Positions 17,227 through 26,037 of a stretch of 64,000 bases of DNA are shown piece after piece. A model generated the notes under the pieces. It was not told where the DNA came from. It did not search any database and worked only from the letters and a program-made list of their open reading frames with translations. Both the position numbers and the translations under genes were made by a program. This DNA is from Anaerosalibacter bizertensis. Lineage in GTDB: Bacteria > Bacillota > Clostridia > Tissierellales > Sporanaerobacteraceae. Each line of letters begins with the position of its first letter. The stretch's first letter is position 1. The stretch spans positions 1 to 64,000 of the forward strand of contig NZ_VULR01000009.1 of the NCBI RefSeq assembly GCF_009696605.1. The letters are read 5' to 3'.

Positions 17227-18282
17227 ATGAATAATAGAAGTATTATCCATGTAGATATGGATGCTTTCTATGCTTCTGTAGAAGAAAGAGACAATCCTAG
17301 CCTTAAAGGAAAGCCTATAATAGTAGGAGGTAGTTTAAAAAACAGAGGAGTAGTTACTACAGCTTCCTATGAAGCAAGAAAATATGGAGTTCATTCTGCT
17401 ATGGCTATATATAAAGCAAAGAAATTATGTCCGGAAGGTATATTTCTTCCAGTAAATATGGCCAAGTATAAAGAGGTCTCTATAGAAGTTCATAATATAT
17501 TTAAAAGATATAGCAGAATTATAGAACCTATATCAATAGATGAAGCATTTATAGATGTAACTGGAAAAAATCCTTTTTTTATAGCTAAAAATATAAAAAG
17601 AGACATAAAAAATGAATTAAACCTTACAGCTTCTATAGGAATATCTGTAAACAAATTTTTAGCTAAACTAGCTTCTGATTTAGAAAAACCAGATGGATTT
17701 ACTGTTATAAGGCAAGAAGAAGCTATGGAGTTTTTAAAACCTCTTCCTATTAGAAAATTATGGGGGGTAGGTCCAAAAACAGAAAAAGAGCTTAACAGAA
17801 TGGGAATCTATACTATAGGAGATTTACAAGACTATGATATAAAAGTATTAGTAGATAGGTTTGGTAAAAAGGGAAGAGAGCTTTCTTATTTTTCCAAAGG
17901 TATAGACAATAGGCCGGTGGAAATAGATATTACCACTCAGTCTATTGGAGAAGAAGAAACTTTTAAAGAAGATATATCAAATGTAGAAATTTTAGACCAT
18001 AAACTAAAAGAATATTCTTTAAATCTTTCTCATAAGTTAGAATTAAAAGGATATCTAACTAAAACTATAACTGTGAAAATAAAATATGAAGATTTTTCAA
18101 CAGAAACTAGAAGTAGTACATTATATATACCTACAGATGACTATTTGGCTATTTATAATGTTAGTAGTTCTTTATTAAAGAATAAATTTAGTTTTGATAA
18201 AAAAGTAAGATTACTTGGTTTAACAGTATCTAATTTTATTTATCCTAATGATCCTATACAATTGAGTTTTCATACTAAATAA
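17227..18282 (+). CDS. dinB: DNA polymerase IV (Y-family)
   Basis: A 351-residue translesion polymerase. The catalytic motif HVDMDAFYASVE is at the N-terminus and SIDEAFIDVT (second and third acidic residues) near residue 100. ASIGISVNKFLAKLASDLEKP, a helix-hairpin-helix region (WGVGPKTEKELNRMGI) and a C-terminal little-finger domain follow. It copies past damaged bases with low fidelity. ATG 17227 lies 9 bases after AAGGTG. No LexA-type box is obvious to me in the short space after the tRNA terminator. Confidence 0.95.
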   Translation: MNNRSIIHVDMDAFYASVEERDNPSLKGKPIIVGGSLKNRGVVTTASYEARKYGVHSAMAIYKAKKLCPEGIFLPVNMAKYKEVSIEVHNIFKRYSRIIEPISIDEAFIDVTGKNPFFIAKNIKRDIKNELNLTASIGISVNKFLAKLASDLEKPDGFTVIRQEEAMEFLKPLPIRKLWGVGPKTEKELNRMGIYTIGDLQDYDIKVLVDRFGKKGRELSYFSKGIDNRPVEIDITTQSIGEEETFKEDISNVEILDHKLKEYSLNLSHKLELKGYLTKTITVKIKYEDFSTETRSSTLYIPTDDYLAIYNVSSSLLKNKFSFDKKVRLLGLTVSNFIYPNDPIQLSFHTK

Positions 18283-18349
18283 AAGTCATAGTATTTTAGT
18301 CTCAATTCAAATAAAATAACAATTTTTCTTGAAAAAAATTATATCATAA

Positions 18350-18378
18350 TGGACATTTTCTAGTTGCATGTGTATAAT
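18350..18378 (+). promoter_or_regulatory. Likely promoter of the rnf operon leader
   Basis: TGGACA (18350-18355) and TATAAT (18373-18378) are 17 bases apart, which is a strong sigma-A match. Transcription would begin near 18385, about 240 bases before rnfC. A second TATAAT lies at 18522-18527 with a weak -35. Confidence 0.65.
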
Positions 18379-18384
18379 AGTATT

Positions 18385-18576
18385 GAAATTATTATAATTC
18401 AGGATGCCTATTTTACAGGAAATGCTGTACATATATAGAGCAATATGTTACTTTATAGACAAAGAATGACTTTTTAAGACATTTTATATGATAATTTATA
18501 TACAATCAATGATATAAATGTTATAATAAAATTAATTGAATATTTATGACCCATATTTTAAAATTGGGTCTTTTTA
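18385..18576 (+). promoter_or_regulatory. Structured 5' leader with an intrinsic terminator upstream of rnfC (candidate attenuator)
   Basis: The 344-base gap between dinB and rnfC holds no ORF. Its transcript would contain small hairpins (ACAG/CTGT near 18415; ACATAT/ATATGT near 18430) and a longer stem (GACATTTTATAT near 18477 with ATATAAATGTT near 18512). A terminator-like hairpin with GACCCA/TGGGTC arms and a T-run (18548-18576) sits 50 bases before the rnfC ATG. It matches no riboswitch class I know. The terminator could alternatively just end dinB transcription. Confidence 0.4.
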
Positions 18577-18626
18577 TATGATAAAATAAATAAGCTTTAA
18601 ACAATAAAGATAAAGAGGTGGAAAAG

Positions 18627-19958
18627 ATGAATCTAGAAAATTTGACTTTTAAAGGAGGAGTTCATGTTCCTCATCATAAAGATTTGACAGAAAGAATTCC
18701 TCTTAAGAGAGCAAAAGAACCTGAAATGGTTATCATACCTTTACAGCAACATATAGGCGCACCTTGTCAGCCATTAGTAAAGGTTGGTGAAACTGTAAAA
18801 GTAGGGCAAAAAATTGGACAGGCAGAAGCTTTTGTATCTGCACCAGTACATTCAAGTGTATCAGGTACTGTTAAGAAGATTGCTCCTATGGCATCACCTA
18901 CAGGAATGACAGTTAACTGTATTTTTATTGAGTCAGATGGTAAGGGTGAATTACATGAAAGTGTAAAGCCTAAAGGAGATTTAGAATCATTGAGTCAAAA
19001 AGAAGTTTTAGAAATCATTAAAGAAGCAGGTATTACCGGAATGGGAGGAGCAGGTTTTCCAACCCATGTAAAACTGTCACCTCCACCAGAGAAAAAGATT
19101 GATACAATCATACTCAATGGAGCAGAATGTGAACCTTATTTGACTGCAGACCATAGACTTATGGTTGAAAGACCACAAAAGGTAGTTTTAGGTCTTAAAG
19201 CTATAATGAAAGCTGTAGGAGTAGACAAAGGTTTTATTGCAGTGGAAAATAATAAACCTGATGCTTTGAAAGCTTTAAGAGAAGTTGTTAAAAATGAGTC
19301 TAATATTGAGGTAGTTTCACTAAAAGCTAAATTCCCTCAAGGAGATGAAAAACGTATAATAAATGCAGTAACAGGAAGAGAAGTACCTTCAGGTGGACTT
19401 CCAATGGATGTAGGAGTAGTTGTTGATAATGTAGGAACTGCTAATGCAATTGCAGAAGCTGTAGAAGAGGGAAAACCTTTATTTGAAAGAATAGCTACTA
19501 TTACAGGTAAGGGAATTAAAGAACCTCAAAATTTAATTGTTAAAATAGGAACACCATTTAAAGATGTTATAGAACAATGTGGAGGTTTTAATGGAACTCC
19601 AGGAAAAATAGTTATGGGTGGACCTATGATGGGTCTTTCTCAATATAGCATAGAGGTTCCAGTTATAAAAGGTACTTCTGGAATATTGGTTTTATCAGAA
19701 GAAGAAGCAAAACCAGAACCAATACAACCATGTATAAAATGTGGAAAATGTTTAGAAGTATGTCCAGTTAATCTTCAACCATTGTATTTAAGTAAATTCT
19801 CATTAAATAGAAGATATGATAGAGCAGAAGAGTTTCATGTTTTAGACTGTATTGAATGTGGTTCCTGTTCATTTATATGTCCAGCTAAGAGACCACTAGT
19901 TGAATCTATTAGAATTGCAAAAAGAGAAGTTATTGCAAATAAGAAAAAAGCAAAGTAA
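18627..19958 (+). CDS. rnfC: Rnf complex subunit C (NADH-binding, iron-sulfur)
   Basis: A 443-residue peripheral subunit of the ion-translocating ferredoxin:NAD+ oxidoreductase. A biotinyl-lipoyl-like N-terminal fold (GAPCQPLVKVGETVKVGQKIG) is followed by the NADH/FMN domain with GMGGAGFPTHVKL. A SLBB region and two 4Fe-4S motifs, CIKCGKCLEVCP and CIECGSCSFICP, come near the C-terminus. It passes electrons between NAD and the membrane subunits. ATG 18627 has AGAGGTGG upstream; a GTG at 18618 lies inside that site. Confidence 0.97.
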   Translation: MNLENLTFKGGVHVPHHKDLTERIPLKRAKEPEMVIIPLQQHIGAPCQPLVKVGETVKVGQKIGQAEAFVSAPVHSSVSGTVKKIAPMASPTGMTVNCIFIESDGKGELHESVKPKGDLESLSQKEVLEIIKEAGITGMGGAGFPTHVKLSPPPEKKIDTIILNGAECEPYLTADHRLMVERPQKVVLGLKAIMKAVGVDKGFIAVENNKPDALKALREVVKNESNIEVVSLKAKFPQGDEKRIINAVTGREVPSGGLPMDVGVVVDNVGTANAIAEAVEEGKPLFERIATITGKGIKEPQNLIVKIGTPFKDVIEQCGGFNGTPGKIVMGGPMMGLSQYSIEVPVIKGTSGILVLSEEEAKPEPIQPCIKCGKCLEVCPVNLQPLYLSKFSLNRRYDRAEEFHVLDCIECGSCSFICPAKRPLVESIRIAKREVIANKKKAK

Positions 19959-19977
19959 AAGATAGGAGGAATTAGCA

Positions 19978-20949
19978 ATGGATAACACTTTGATTGCGTC
20001 TTCTTCTCCCCATATTAGGTCAGAAGAGACTGTCAAAAGAATAATGTTAGATGTAATTATTGCCTTAACACCTGCAATGATTGGTAGTATATATTTTTTC
20101 GGTTTCAATGCTTTTAAACTTATTTTAATCTCTATTATATCATCAGTAGTTTTTGAAGCTATAATTCAAAAAGCATTTAAAAAAGAAGTTACTGTTAATG
20201 ATCTTAGTGCAGTAGTTACAGGAATTCTTTTAGCATTTAATTTACCTGCAACTGCACCTTGGTGGCTACCAGTAATTGGTTCTGCTTTTGCTGTTATAGT
20301 AGTAAAACAACTTTTTGGTGGTCTAGGAGAAAACTTTATGAATCCAGCATTAGCTGCAAGAGCTATGCTTTTATCTTCATGGCCAACACTTATGTCAAAT
20401 TTCATAGCTCCAGGAGCAGTAGATGGAGCTACATCAGCTACTCCACTATCAATTATGAAATATGGAGTTTCAGATGCTGCTGCTTCAGCAACTGTAGCAG
20501 AAGCGGGAAATACATTGCCAGCACTTAAAGAAATGTTTTTAGGAAATATTGGAGGATGTATAGGAGAGACATCGGCACTATTATTATTAATAGGAGCTGC
20601 TTATTTATTAATTAGAGGAGTTATAAATTGGAGAATACCATTCACTTATATAGGAACTACAGTTATTGTATTGTTACTTTTAGGTACTGATTCAGCGCAA
20701 ATACCTTATCATATATTTGCAGGAGGATTAATATTAGGAGCTTTTTATATGGCAACAGATTATGCTTCTTCACCAGTAACACCATTAGGACAAATAATAT
20801 TTGGTATAGGAGCAGGACTTTTAACAGCAATTATTAGGGTGAAGGGTGGATATCCAGAAGGTGTTTCTTACTCCATACTTCTAATGAATGTTGCTACACC
20901 ACTTATTGAAAGATTTACTAGTCCTAAAGTATTTGGGGAGGTGAAGTAA
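19978..20949 (+). CDS. rnfD: Rnf complex subunit D (flavinylated membrane subunit)
   Basis: A 323-residue membrane protein with about nine hydrophobic segments. The motif SATPLSIMKYG near residues 156-166 contains the Thr expected to carry a phosphodiester-linked FMN. It belongs to the NqrB/RnfD family and forms part of the ion path. It lies between rnfC and rnfG with 19 and 0 bases of spacing. Confidence 0.97.
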   Translation: MDNTLIASSSPHIRSEETVKRIMLDVIIALTPAMIGSIYFFGFNAFKLILISIISSVVFEAIIQKAFKKEVTVNDLSAVVTGILLAFNLPATAPWWLPVIGSAFAVIVVKQLFGGLGENFMNPALAARAMLLSSWPTLMSNFIAPGAVDGATSATPLSIMKYGVSDAAASATVAEAGNTLPALKEMFLGNIGGCIGETSALLLLIGAAYLLIRGVINWRIPFTYIGTTVIVLLLLGTDSAQIPYHIFAGGLILGAFYMATDYASSPVTPLGQIIFGIGAGLLTAIIRVKGGYPEGVSYSILLMNVATPLIERFTSPKVFGEVK

Positions 20950-21531
20950 ATGAATGAAACATTAAAATTAGGATTGATTTTATTATTAATTACTGCAATA
21001 TCTGCTTTTGTTTTAGCAGTTTCAAATAACGCTACATCAGCTAAAATTGAAGAAGCTGATAGAATAGCTAATGATGAGGCTAGAAAAGAAGTTTTACCTG
21101 ACGTTGAAAAATTTGAACCTTTAGATGAAGTTAAGTTTAAAGAAATAAATAATTCCAATGAAGAAGTTACAGAAATATATGAAGGAAAAGATGGAAGTGG
21201 AGAAGTGAAAGGATATACTTTAAAGACTATAATAGGCGGATTTGGTGGAGATATAGAGGTTATAACAGGTATATCTGTTGAAGGACAAATAACTGGAATG
21301 AAGGTATTATCACATTCTGAAACACCAGGTCTTGGAGCTAATGCAGACCAACCTGAATTCCAAGAAAGATTTAAAGGTATCACTACAGACAATGAATTGG
21401 TAATAGTTAAAGAATCTCCAGCTAATGAAAATGAGGTTCAAGCTATAACTAGTGCAACAATCACATCAAATGCTGTTGCAGATGGAGTTAATTTAGCAAG
21501 GGAAATATACAATTCACAGCTTTCTAAATAA
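20950..21531 (+). CDS. rnfG: Rnf complex subunit G (FMN-binding)
   Basis: A 193-residue protein with one N-terminal membrane anchor (about residues 5-24) and an extracytoplasmic FMN_bind domain. The ITSATITSNAV motif near residue 172 carries the Thr for covalent FMN attachment. HSETPGLGANAD is also typical of RnfG. It starts immediately after rnfD. ApbE encoded at 34684 is a candidate for its maturation. Confidence 0.97.
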   Translation: MNETLKLGLILLLITAISAFVLAVSNNATSAKIEEADRIANDEARKEVLPDVEKFEPLDEVKFKEINNSNEEVTEIYEGKDGSGEVKGYTLKTIIGGFGGDIEVITGISVEGQITGMKVLSHSETPGLGANADQPEFQERFKGITTDNELVIVKESPANENEVQAITSATITSNAVADGVNLAREIYNSQLSK

Positions 21532-21558
21532 TTATTTTATTCTTTGGAGGTGTAAAAA

Positions 21559-22194
21559 TTGAAGCTGTCTGAAACCTTTCGTAATGGTTTAATTAAAGAA
21601 AATCCAATATTTGTACAGTTAGTAGGAATGTGTTCTACCTTAGCTGTAACTACTTCCGCAAAGAACGGATTAGCTATGGGATTAGCTGTAACAGGAGTAT
21701 TGGTAGGCTCAAACTTAGTTATATCACTTATTAGAAATGTAATACCAGATAAAATTCGTATTCCTTCATTTATAGTTGTAATTGCAACATTTGTAACTTT
21801 AATTGAAATGCTTATGAAAGCATATACCCCAGCACTATATAGTGCTTTAGGATTATTTATTCCACTGATAGTTGTTAACTGTCTTATATTTGCAAGAGCT
21901 GAATCTTTTGCTTCTAAAAATAAACCTATTCCTGCAATTGTTGACGGTTTAGGAATGGGGTTAGGATTTACTCTAGCATTAGTTATATTAGCAAGCATTA
22001 GAGAGTTATTAGGTGCAGGTACATTATTTGATCATCAAATAATGAGTGCGTCTTACCAACCAGCACTAATAGCTATAATGCCACCAGGAGCATTTATTAT
22101 TTTAGGAATCCTTATAGGTATATTTAATAAAGTTAGAATGAATAATGAAGAGAAGAAGGCTGCAGAGGAAACAAAGTCTGCTGTTGAAGCGTAA
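21559..22194 (+). CDS. rnfE: Rnf complex subunit E
   Basis: A 211-residue integral membrane subunit of the RnfA/RnfE family with about six membrane segments. The N-terminus FRNGLIKENPIFVQLVGMC and the VNCLIFARAESFASKNK segment are RnfE hallmarks, including Cys residues expected to hold an Fe-S cluster with RnfA. Start TTG 21559 follows GGAGGTG. Confidence 0.97.
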   Translation: MKLSETFRNGLIKENPIFVQLVGMCSTLAVTTSAKNGLAMGLAVTGVLVGSNLVISLIRNVIPDKIRIPSFIVVIATFVTLIEMLMKAYTPALYSALGLFIPLIVVNCLIFARAESFASKNKPIPAIVDGLGMGLGFTLALVILASIRELLGAGTLFDHQIMSASYQPALIAIMPPGAFIILGILIGIFNKVRMNNEEKKAAEETKSAVEA

Positions 22195-22214
22195 TTGTAA
22201 AGGAGGGAAACTAA

Positions 22215-22787
22215 ATGTCACTGTTTACCATATTAATCAGCACTATATTCGTTAATAACTTTGTTTTTGCTAGATTTTTAGGAATATGTCCTTTCTTAGG
22301 GGTTTCTAAAAAAACTGATACGGCTTTTGGAATGGGTGTTGCGGTAACTTTTGTTATCACATTGTCATCTATTATAACTTATTTTATTCAAAAGGGAATT
22401 TTAGACACGTTAAATCTAGGCTATCTTCAAACCATTGTGTTTATTTTAGTTATTGCTACATTGGTTCAATTTGTTGAAATGGTTATGAAAAAGACAAGTC
22501 CTACTCTTTATAATGCATTAGGCGTATATTTACCACTTATAACTACAAACTGTGTTGTACTTGGTGTTGCAATACTTAATATTCAAGAAGGATATAATTT
22601 AATTCAAACTATTGTAAATGCTATAGGAGCTTCCATTGGTTTCACATTAGCACTAGTGTTAATGGCAGGAATAAGGGAACAATTAGAGTTAGCAGATGTT
22701 CCAAAATCATTAGAAGGATTTCCAATTACACTTATTACATCAGGACTTATGGCTATAGCGTTCTTGGGATTTAGTGGACTTGTATAG
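22215..22787 (+). CDS. rnfA: Rnf complex subunit A
   Basis: A 190-residue integral membrane protein of the RnfA/RnfE family with about six membrane segments. [16 protein letters not shown] near the N-terminus and [10 protein letters not shown] in the middle hold the conserved Cys residues. It starts 20 bases after rnfE behind AGGAGGG and is followed by rnfB after 11 bases. Confidence 0.97.
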   Translation: MSLFTILISTIFVNNFVFARFLGICPFLGVSKKTDTAFGMGVAVTFVITLSSIITYFIQKGILDTLNLGYLQTIVFILVIATLVQFVEMVMKKTSPTLYNALGVYLPLITTNCVVLGVAILNIQEGYNLIQTIVNAIGASIGFTLALVLMAGIREQLELADVPKSLEGFPITLITSGLMAIAFLGFSGLV

Positions 22788-22798
22788 GAGGTGGAGAA

Positions 22799-23638
22799 AT
22801 GAGTACAATATTATACCCATTATTAGTATTGGGCGGTTTAGGGCTATTATTTGGTATAGCATTATCCCTTGCTTCTAAAGCTTTTGCAGTAGAAGTTGAT
22901 CCAAAAGTTGAAAAAATAACAAAAGCATTGCCAGGTGCAAACTGTGGAGCTTGTGGTTATCCTGGCTGTGAAGGATTTGCTAATGCAGTAGCAAAAGGAG
23001 ATGCACCTGTAAATGGATGTAAAGTTGGTGGCGCTCCTGTAGCTGAAAAAGTTGGAGAGATTTTAGGCGTAGGAGCAGGAGAAAGTGAAAAGATGGTGGC
23101 AAAGGTGCTCTGTCAAGGAAATAGTTGTAATGCTATTAAGAAATATGAATATGTTGGAATTCAAGATTGTAAGGCTGCTAATGTAGTTGCAGGTGGAGAT
23201 AAAGGTTGTCAATATGGATGTTTAGGATATGGAACTTGTAAAGATGTATGTCAATTTGGAGCAATAGAAATAGTAGATGGAGTTGCTGTAATAGATCCAG
23301 AAAAATGTACTTCTTGTGGACAATGTATAAATGTATGTCCAAAAGGTATCATTGAATTAGTTCCATATAAACAAAAAGTAGTAGTAAAATGTAAGAGTCA
23401 TGATTTCGGAAAACCTGTTAAGGACAATTGTACTGTAGGATGTATTGGATGTCAGATGTGTGTTAGAACTTGTCCAACTGATCCAAAAGCTATGCAATTT
23501 GATGATAAATTAGCCCATATTGATTATGAAAAATGTATAAATTGTGGACTATGTGCTCAAAAGTGTCCAACAGGTGCTATTTGGTCATTGTTGAAAAAAC
23601 CTAAAAAAGATGAAAAGGTAGCAGAAAAGGGTCTTTAA
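22799..23638 (+). CDS. rnfB: Rnf complex subunit B (polyferredoxin)
   Basis: A 279-residue subunit that takes electrons from reduced ferredoxin. An N-terminal membrane anchor (about residues 4-24) is followed by the 4Fe-4S domain CGACGYPGCEGFA and then ferredoxin motifs with CTSCGQCINVCPKG, CIGCQMCVRTCP and CINCGLCAQKCP. The C-terminal tail is short and Lys-rich. It closes the rnfCDGEAB order usual in Clostridia; a terminator overlaps its last codons. Confidence 0.97.
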   Translation: MSTILYPLLVLGGLGLLFGIALSLASKAFAVEVDPKVEKITKALPGANCGACGYPGCEGFANAVAKGDAPVNGCKVGGAPVAEKVGEILGVGAGESEKMVAKVLCQGNSCNAIKKYEYVGIQDCKAANVVAGGDKGCQYGCLGYGTCKDVCQFGAIEIVDGVAVIDPEKCTSCGQCINVCPKGIIELVPYKQKVVVKCKSHDFGKPVKDNCTVGCIGCQMCVRTCPTDPKAMQFDDKLAHIDYEKCINCGLCAQKCPTGAIWSLLKKPKKDEKVAEKGL

Positions 23639-23655
23639 TATGACCCTTTTTTTTA
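23627..23655 (+). terminator. Terminator of the rnf operon
   Basis: AAGGGTC pairs with GACCCTT around the rnfB stop codon and runs into eight T. Confidence 0.85.
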
Positions 23656-23681
23656 TGGAAAAAATTTTATAAAAATGTAAC

Positions 23682-23710
23682 TTGTAAATAAAAAATATAA
23701 GTGGTAAACT
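23682..23710 (+). promoter_or_regulatory. Possible promoter of the NusG-II/Gx/maf group
   Basis: TTGTAA (23682-23687) and TAAACT (23705-23710) are 17 bases apart. The match is moderate. Confidence 0.4.
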
Positions 23711-23757
23711 TAATATGTGTATTTATTACTAAAAATCGATAAAAAAGGGTGTTTATA

Positions 23758-24138
23758 TTGACAAAAGGGGATAAATGTTTAATAATTTCTATTATAATAA
23801 TAAGTTTATTCTCTTTATGGTATGTAAAGAAAGAGGCGACAAATTATGACGAAAAATATATTCTAATCCAAGTTGATGGTAAAGACTATAAAAAAATAAC
23901 TTTTGGACCAGAAGTAATAGGAAAAAAGATTCCTATAAAGACTGAACTTGGTTATAATTTAATAGAAATAGGAGATGGTAAAGTAAGAGTCATTGAGGCT
24001 GACTGCCCTGATCAGCTAGATGTCAAACAAGGCTATATTGAGAGTCCAGGAGAAGTAATAGTTTGTTTACCAAATAAATTAGTTATTGAAATTAAAGGAA
24101 AAACTAAGGATGAAGATATAGATTATATTAGTCATTAA
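23758..24138 (+). CDS. NusG domain II-containing membrane-anchored protein
   Basis: A 126-residue protein with one N-terminal membrane segment (about residues 7-22) and an extracytoplasmic beta-rich NusG_II-like domain. ADCPDQLDVKQGYI and the downstream IVCLPNKLVIEI are its typical stretch. This family regularly sits between rnf and the Gx transporter in Clostridia; its role is unknown. TTG 23758 is chosen because AAAAGGGTG ends 6 bases before it; a GTG at 23749 lies within that site. Confidence 0.8.
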   Translation: MTKGDKCLIISIIIISLFSLWYVKKEATNYDEKYILIQVDGKDYKKITFGPEVIGKKIPIKTELGYNLIEIGDGKVRVIEADCPDQLDVKQGYIESPGEVIVCLPNKLVIEIKGKTKDEDIDYISH

Positions 24139-24153
24139 AGAGAGTGTGTTAAA

Positions 24154-24681
24154 ATGGAAAAGTTAAAAAGAATGATATTTTTATCTTTGTTAGTTTCGTT
24201 AGGACTTGCTCTTAGCATAATTGAATCATTTATGCCTGTACCCTTTATAGCTCCTGGGGCAAAGTTAGGATTGTCAAATATGGTAATATTAGTTACCCTA
24301 GTAGTATTTGGCTTTAAAGAAGCTTTAATTGTAGGCATATTGAAAAGTTTGTTATTTACTTTAGTAACTGGAAGCGTATCAAGTTTATTTTATAGTTTAA
24401 CTGGTACTGTTTTTAGTTCAATAGCTATGTTTATAGTATATTTATATTTTTCGAAATTTTTCAGTCTTATAGGAGTAAGCATCTTTGGTGCTGTAGCACA
24501 TAATACTGCCCAAGTTTTAGTTGCAAGTCTAATAATGAATAATTTCAAGATATTTTCTTATTTACCAATATTACTTTTAATTAGTCTTTTTACAGGATAT
24601 TTTACAGGACTAGCTTCTATATTTATAAGTAAAAACTTAAAAAAAAATTTTCAACCAAGATGTGAAATAAATAAAATATAG
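24154..24681 (+). CDS. Gx transporter family membrane protein (heptaprenyl diphosphate synthase component I-like)
   Basis: A 175-residue polytopic protein with about five membrane segments. FMPVPFIAPGAKLGLSNMV near residues 26-44 is the hallmark of the Hpre_diP_synt_I / Gx transporter family, whose members are S-component-like small transporters. The older enzyme name probably reflects gene neighbourhood and not catalysis. It follows the NusG-II gene by 15 bases and precedes maf by 8. Confidence 0.85.
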   Translation: MEKLKRMIFLSLLVSLGLALSIIESFMPVPFIAPGAKLGLSNMVILVTLVVFGFKEALIVGILKSLLFTLVTGSVSSLFYSLTGTVFSSIAMFIVYLYFSKFFSLIGVSIFGAVAHNTAQVLVASLIMNNFKIFSYLPILLLISLFTGYFTGLASIFISKNLKKNFQPRCEINKI

Positions 24682-24689
24682 GTGATATT

Positions 24690-25271
24690 ATGAAAAAGAT
24701 AGTACTAGCCTCTTCTTCTCCTAGAAGAAAAGAGCTATTGCTTAAGTATAAAATTCAACCTCTAATAGTATCTAGCAATATTTCAGAACAAATAAATTCA
24801 AATGAAAATCCAGAAGAAGTAGCAATGTCTTTAGCTTATGAGAAAGCCTATAATGTGTCAAAAAAATTTAAAAATGGAGAAATAATCATAGGTGCAGATA
24901 CTTTAGTGTGTTTGGATGAAAATATACTAGGGAAACCTAAAGATGAGCAGGAAGCTTTTTCTATGCTCAAAACCTTAAACAACAGGGAACATTTTGTTAT
25001 TACAGGGCTAGCTATTATAAAGGCAAATACAAATTTAAAGATAATTGAATATGAAAAAACCGCTGTAACTTTTAGATATTTAACAGATGAAAAAATAAAA
25101 AAATATATAGAAACTGAAGAATATAAAGATAAAGCAGGTGCATATGCTGTTCAAGGGTTAGGAGAAGTACTTGTAGAAAAAATCGTAGGATGTTATTCTA
25201 ATGTAGTAGGATTGCCTATTACAAAATTAGATACACTTCTAGAAAAACATTTTAATGTTAGCCTACTGTAA
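24690..25271 (+). CDS. maf: Maf-family nucleotide pyrophosphatase
   Basis: A 193-residue house-cleaning pyrophosphatase that hydrolyses non-canonical or specific NTPs (dTTP/UTP in characterised members). Family motifs SSSPRRKELL near the N-terminus, GADTLVCLD near residue 70 and DKAGAYAVQGLG near 150 are present. It lies in the maf-radC-mreB order known from Firmicutes. Confidence 0.95.
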   Translation: MKKIVLASSSPRRKELLLKYKIQPLIVSSNISEQINSNENPEEVAMSLAYEKAYNVSKKFKNGEIIIGADTLVCLDENILGKPKDEQEAFSMLKTLNNREHFVITGLAIIKANTNLKIIEYEKTAVTFRYLTDEKIKKYIETEEYKDKAGAYAVQGLGEVLVEKIVGCYSNVVGLPITKLDTLLEKHFNVSLL

Positions 25272-25301
25272 TTAAGATATTTAAATAGGTAGGTGAAATT
25301 T

Positions 25302-26009
25302 ATGGGGGATGTTTTAAAGGAAAATAGGGATTATACTATTAAAGATATGCCGTTAAATGAACGACCTAGAGAAAAATTATACAAATATGGAGCTAAATCC
25401 TTGTCAAATGCAGAACTTATTGCAGTAATAATTAGGACAGGAAGTAGGAGTGATACAGCCATAGAATTAGCTCAAAGATTAATAAGCATAGATAAAAGAG
25501 GTATAGGATTTTTGTCTGAGGCTTCTTTTGAAGAATTAACTTCTGTGAAAGGAATAGGGAAATGTAAAGCTGCTCAAATAATTTCTGCTATTGAGCTTGG
25601 AAAAAGGATTGCTGCTCAAGGTGGAGAAGACAAAGTTAAAGTAACTTCTCCTGTAGATATTGTAGGTCTAATAATGGAAGAAATGAGGTATTTAAAAAAA
25701 GAGCACTTTAGAATCGCTATATTAGATACAAAAAACCACATAATAGCTATAGAAGAAATTTCAATAGGAAACTTAAATTCTTCTATAGTCCATCCAAGGG
25801 AAGTATTTAATATAGCTATAAGAAGAACTGCCAATTCTATTATACTTATCCATAATCATCCTAGCGGCGACCCTACTCCAAGTAGGGAAGATATAAATAT
25901 AACGAATAGATTGATCGAAGCTGGGAATATAATTGGAATCAAGGTATTAGATCACATTATTATAGGAGATAATAGGTACTTAAGTTTTAGAGAAAGAAAT
26001 ATAATATAA
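25302..26009 (+). CDS. radC: RadC/JAB-domain protein
   Basis: A 235-residue protein with an N-terminal helix-hairpin-helix region (FEELTSVKGIGKCKAAQI) and a C-terminal JAB metalloprotease-fold domain. The JAMM residues lie in VHPREVF and HNHPSGDPTPSREDI. Its biochemical role is unclear; the original repair phenotype of E. coli radC was traced to another gene. ATG 25302 fits AGGTAGGTG; the GTG at 25293 is inside it. Confidence 0.94.
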   Translation: MGDVLKENRDYTIKDMPLNERPREKLYKYGAKSLSNAELIAVIIRTGSRSDTAIELAQRLISIDKRGIGFLSEASFEELTSVKGIGKCKAAQIISAIELGKRIAAQGGEDKVKVTSPVDIVGLIMEEMRYLKKEHFRIAILDTKNHIIAIEEISIGNLNSSIVHPREVFNIAIRRTANSIILIHNHPSGDPTPSREDINITNRLIEAGNIIGIKVLDHIIIGDNRYLSFRERNII

Positions 26010-26037
26010 GATATGAGTAAGGAAGGAGCAAAAATAT

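Noticed and set aside
20259-20528. Open + strand frame of 89 codons inside rnfD
   Set aside because: Cys/Tyr/Ser-rich, low-complexity translation in another frame of a well-defined gene.
20868-21392. 174-codon minus-strand frame opposite rnfD/rnfG
   Set aside because: Composition is the antisense of helical membrane and acidic coding sequence; no start signals, and both + strand genes are certain.
21537-21998. 153-codon minus-strand frame opposite rnfE
   Set aside because: Shadow of rnfE with no ribosome binding site or family resemblance.
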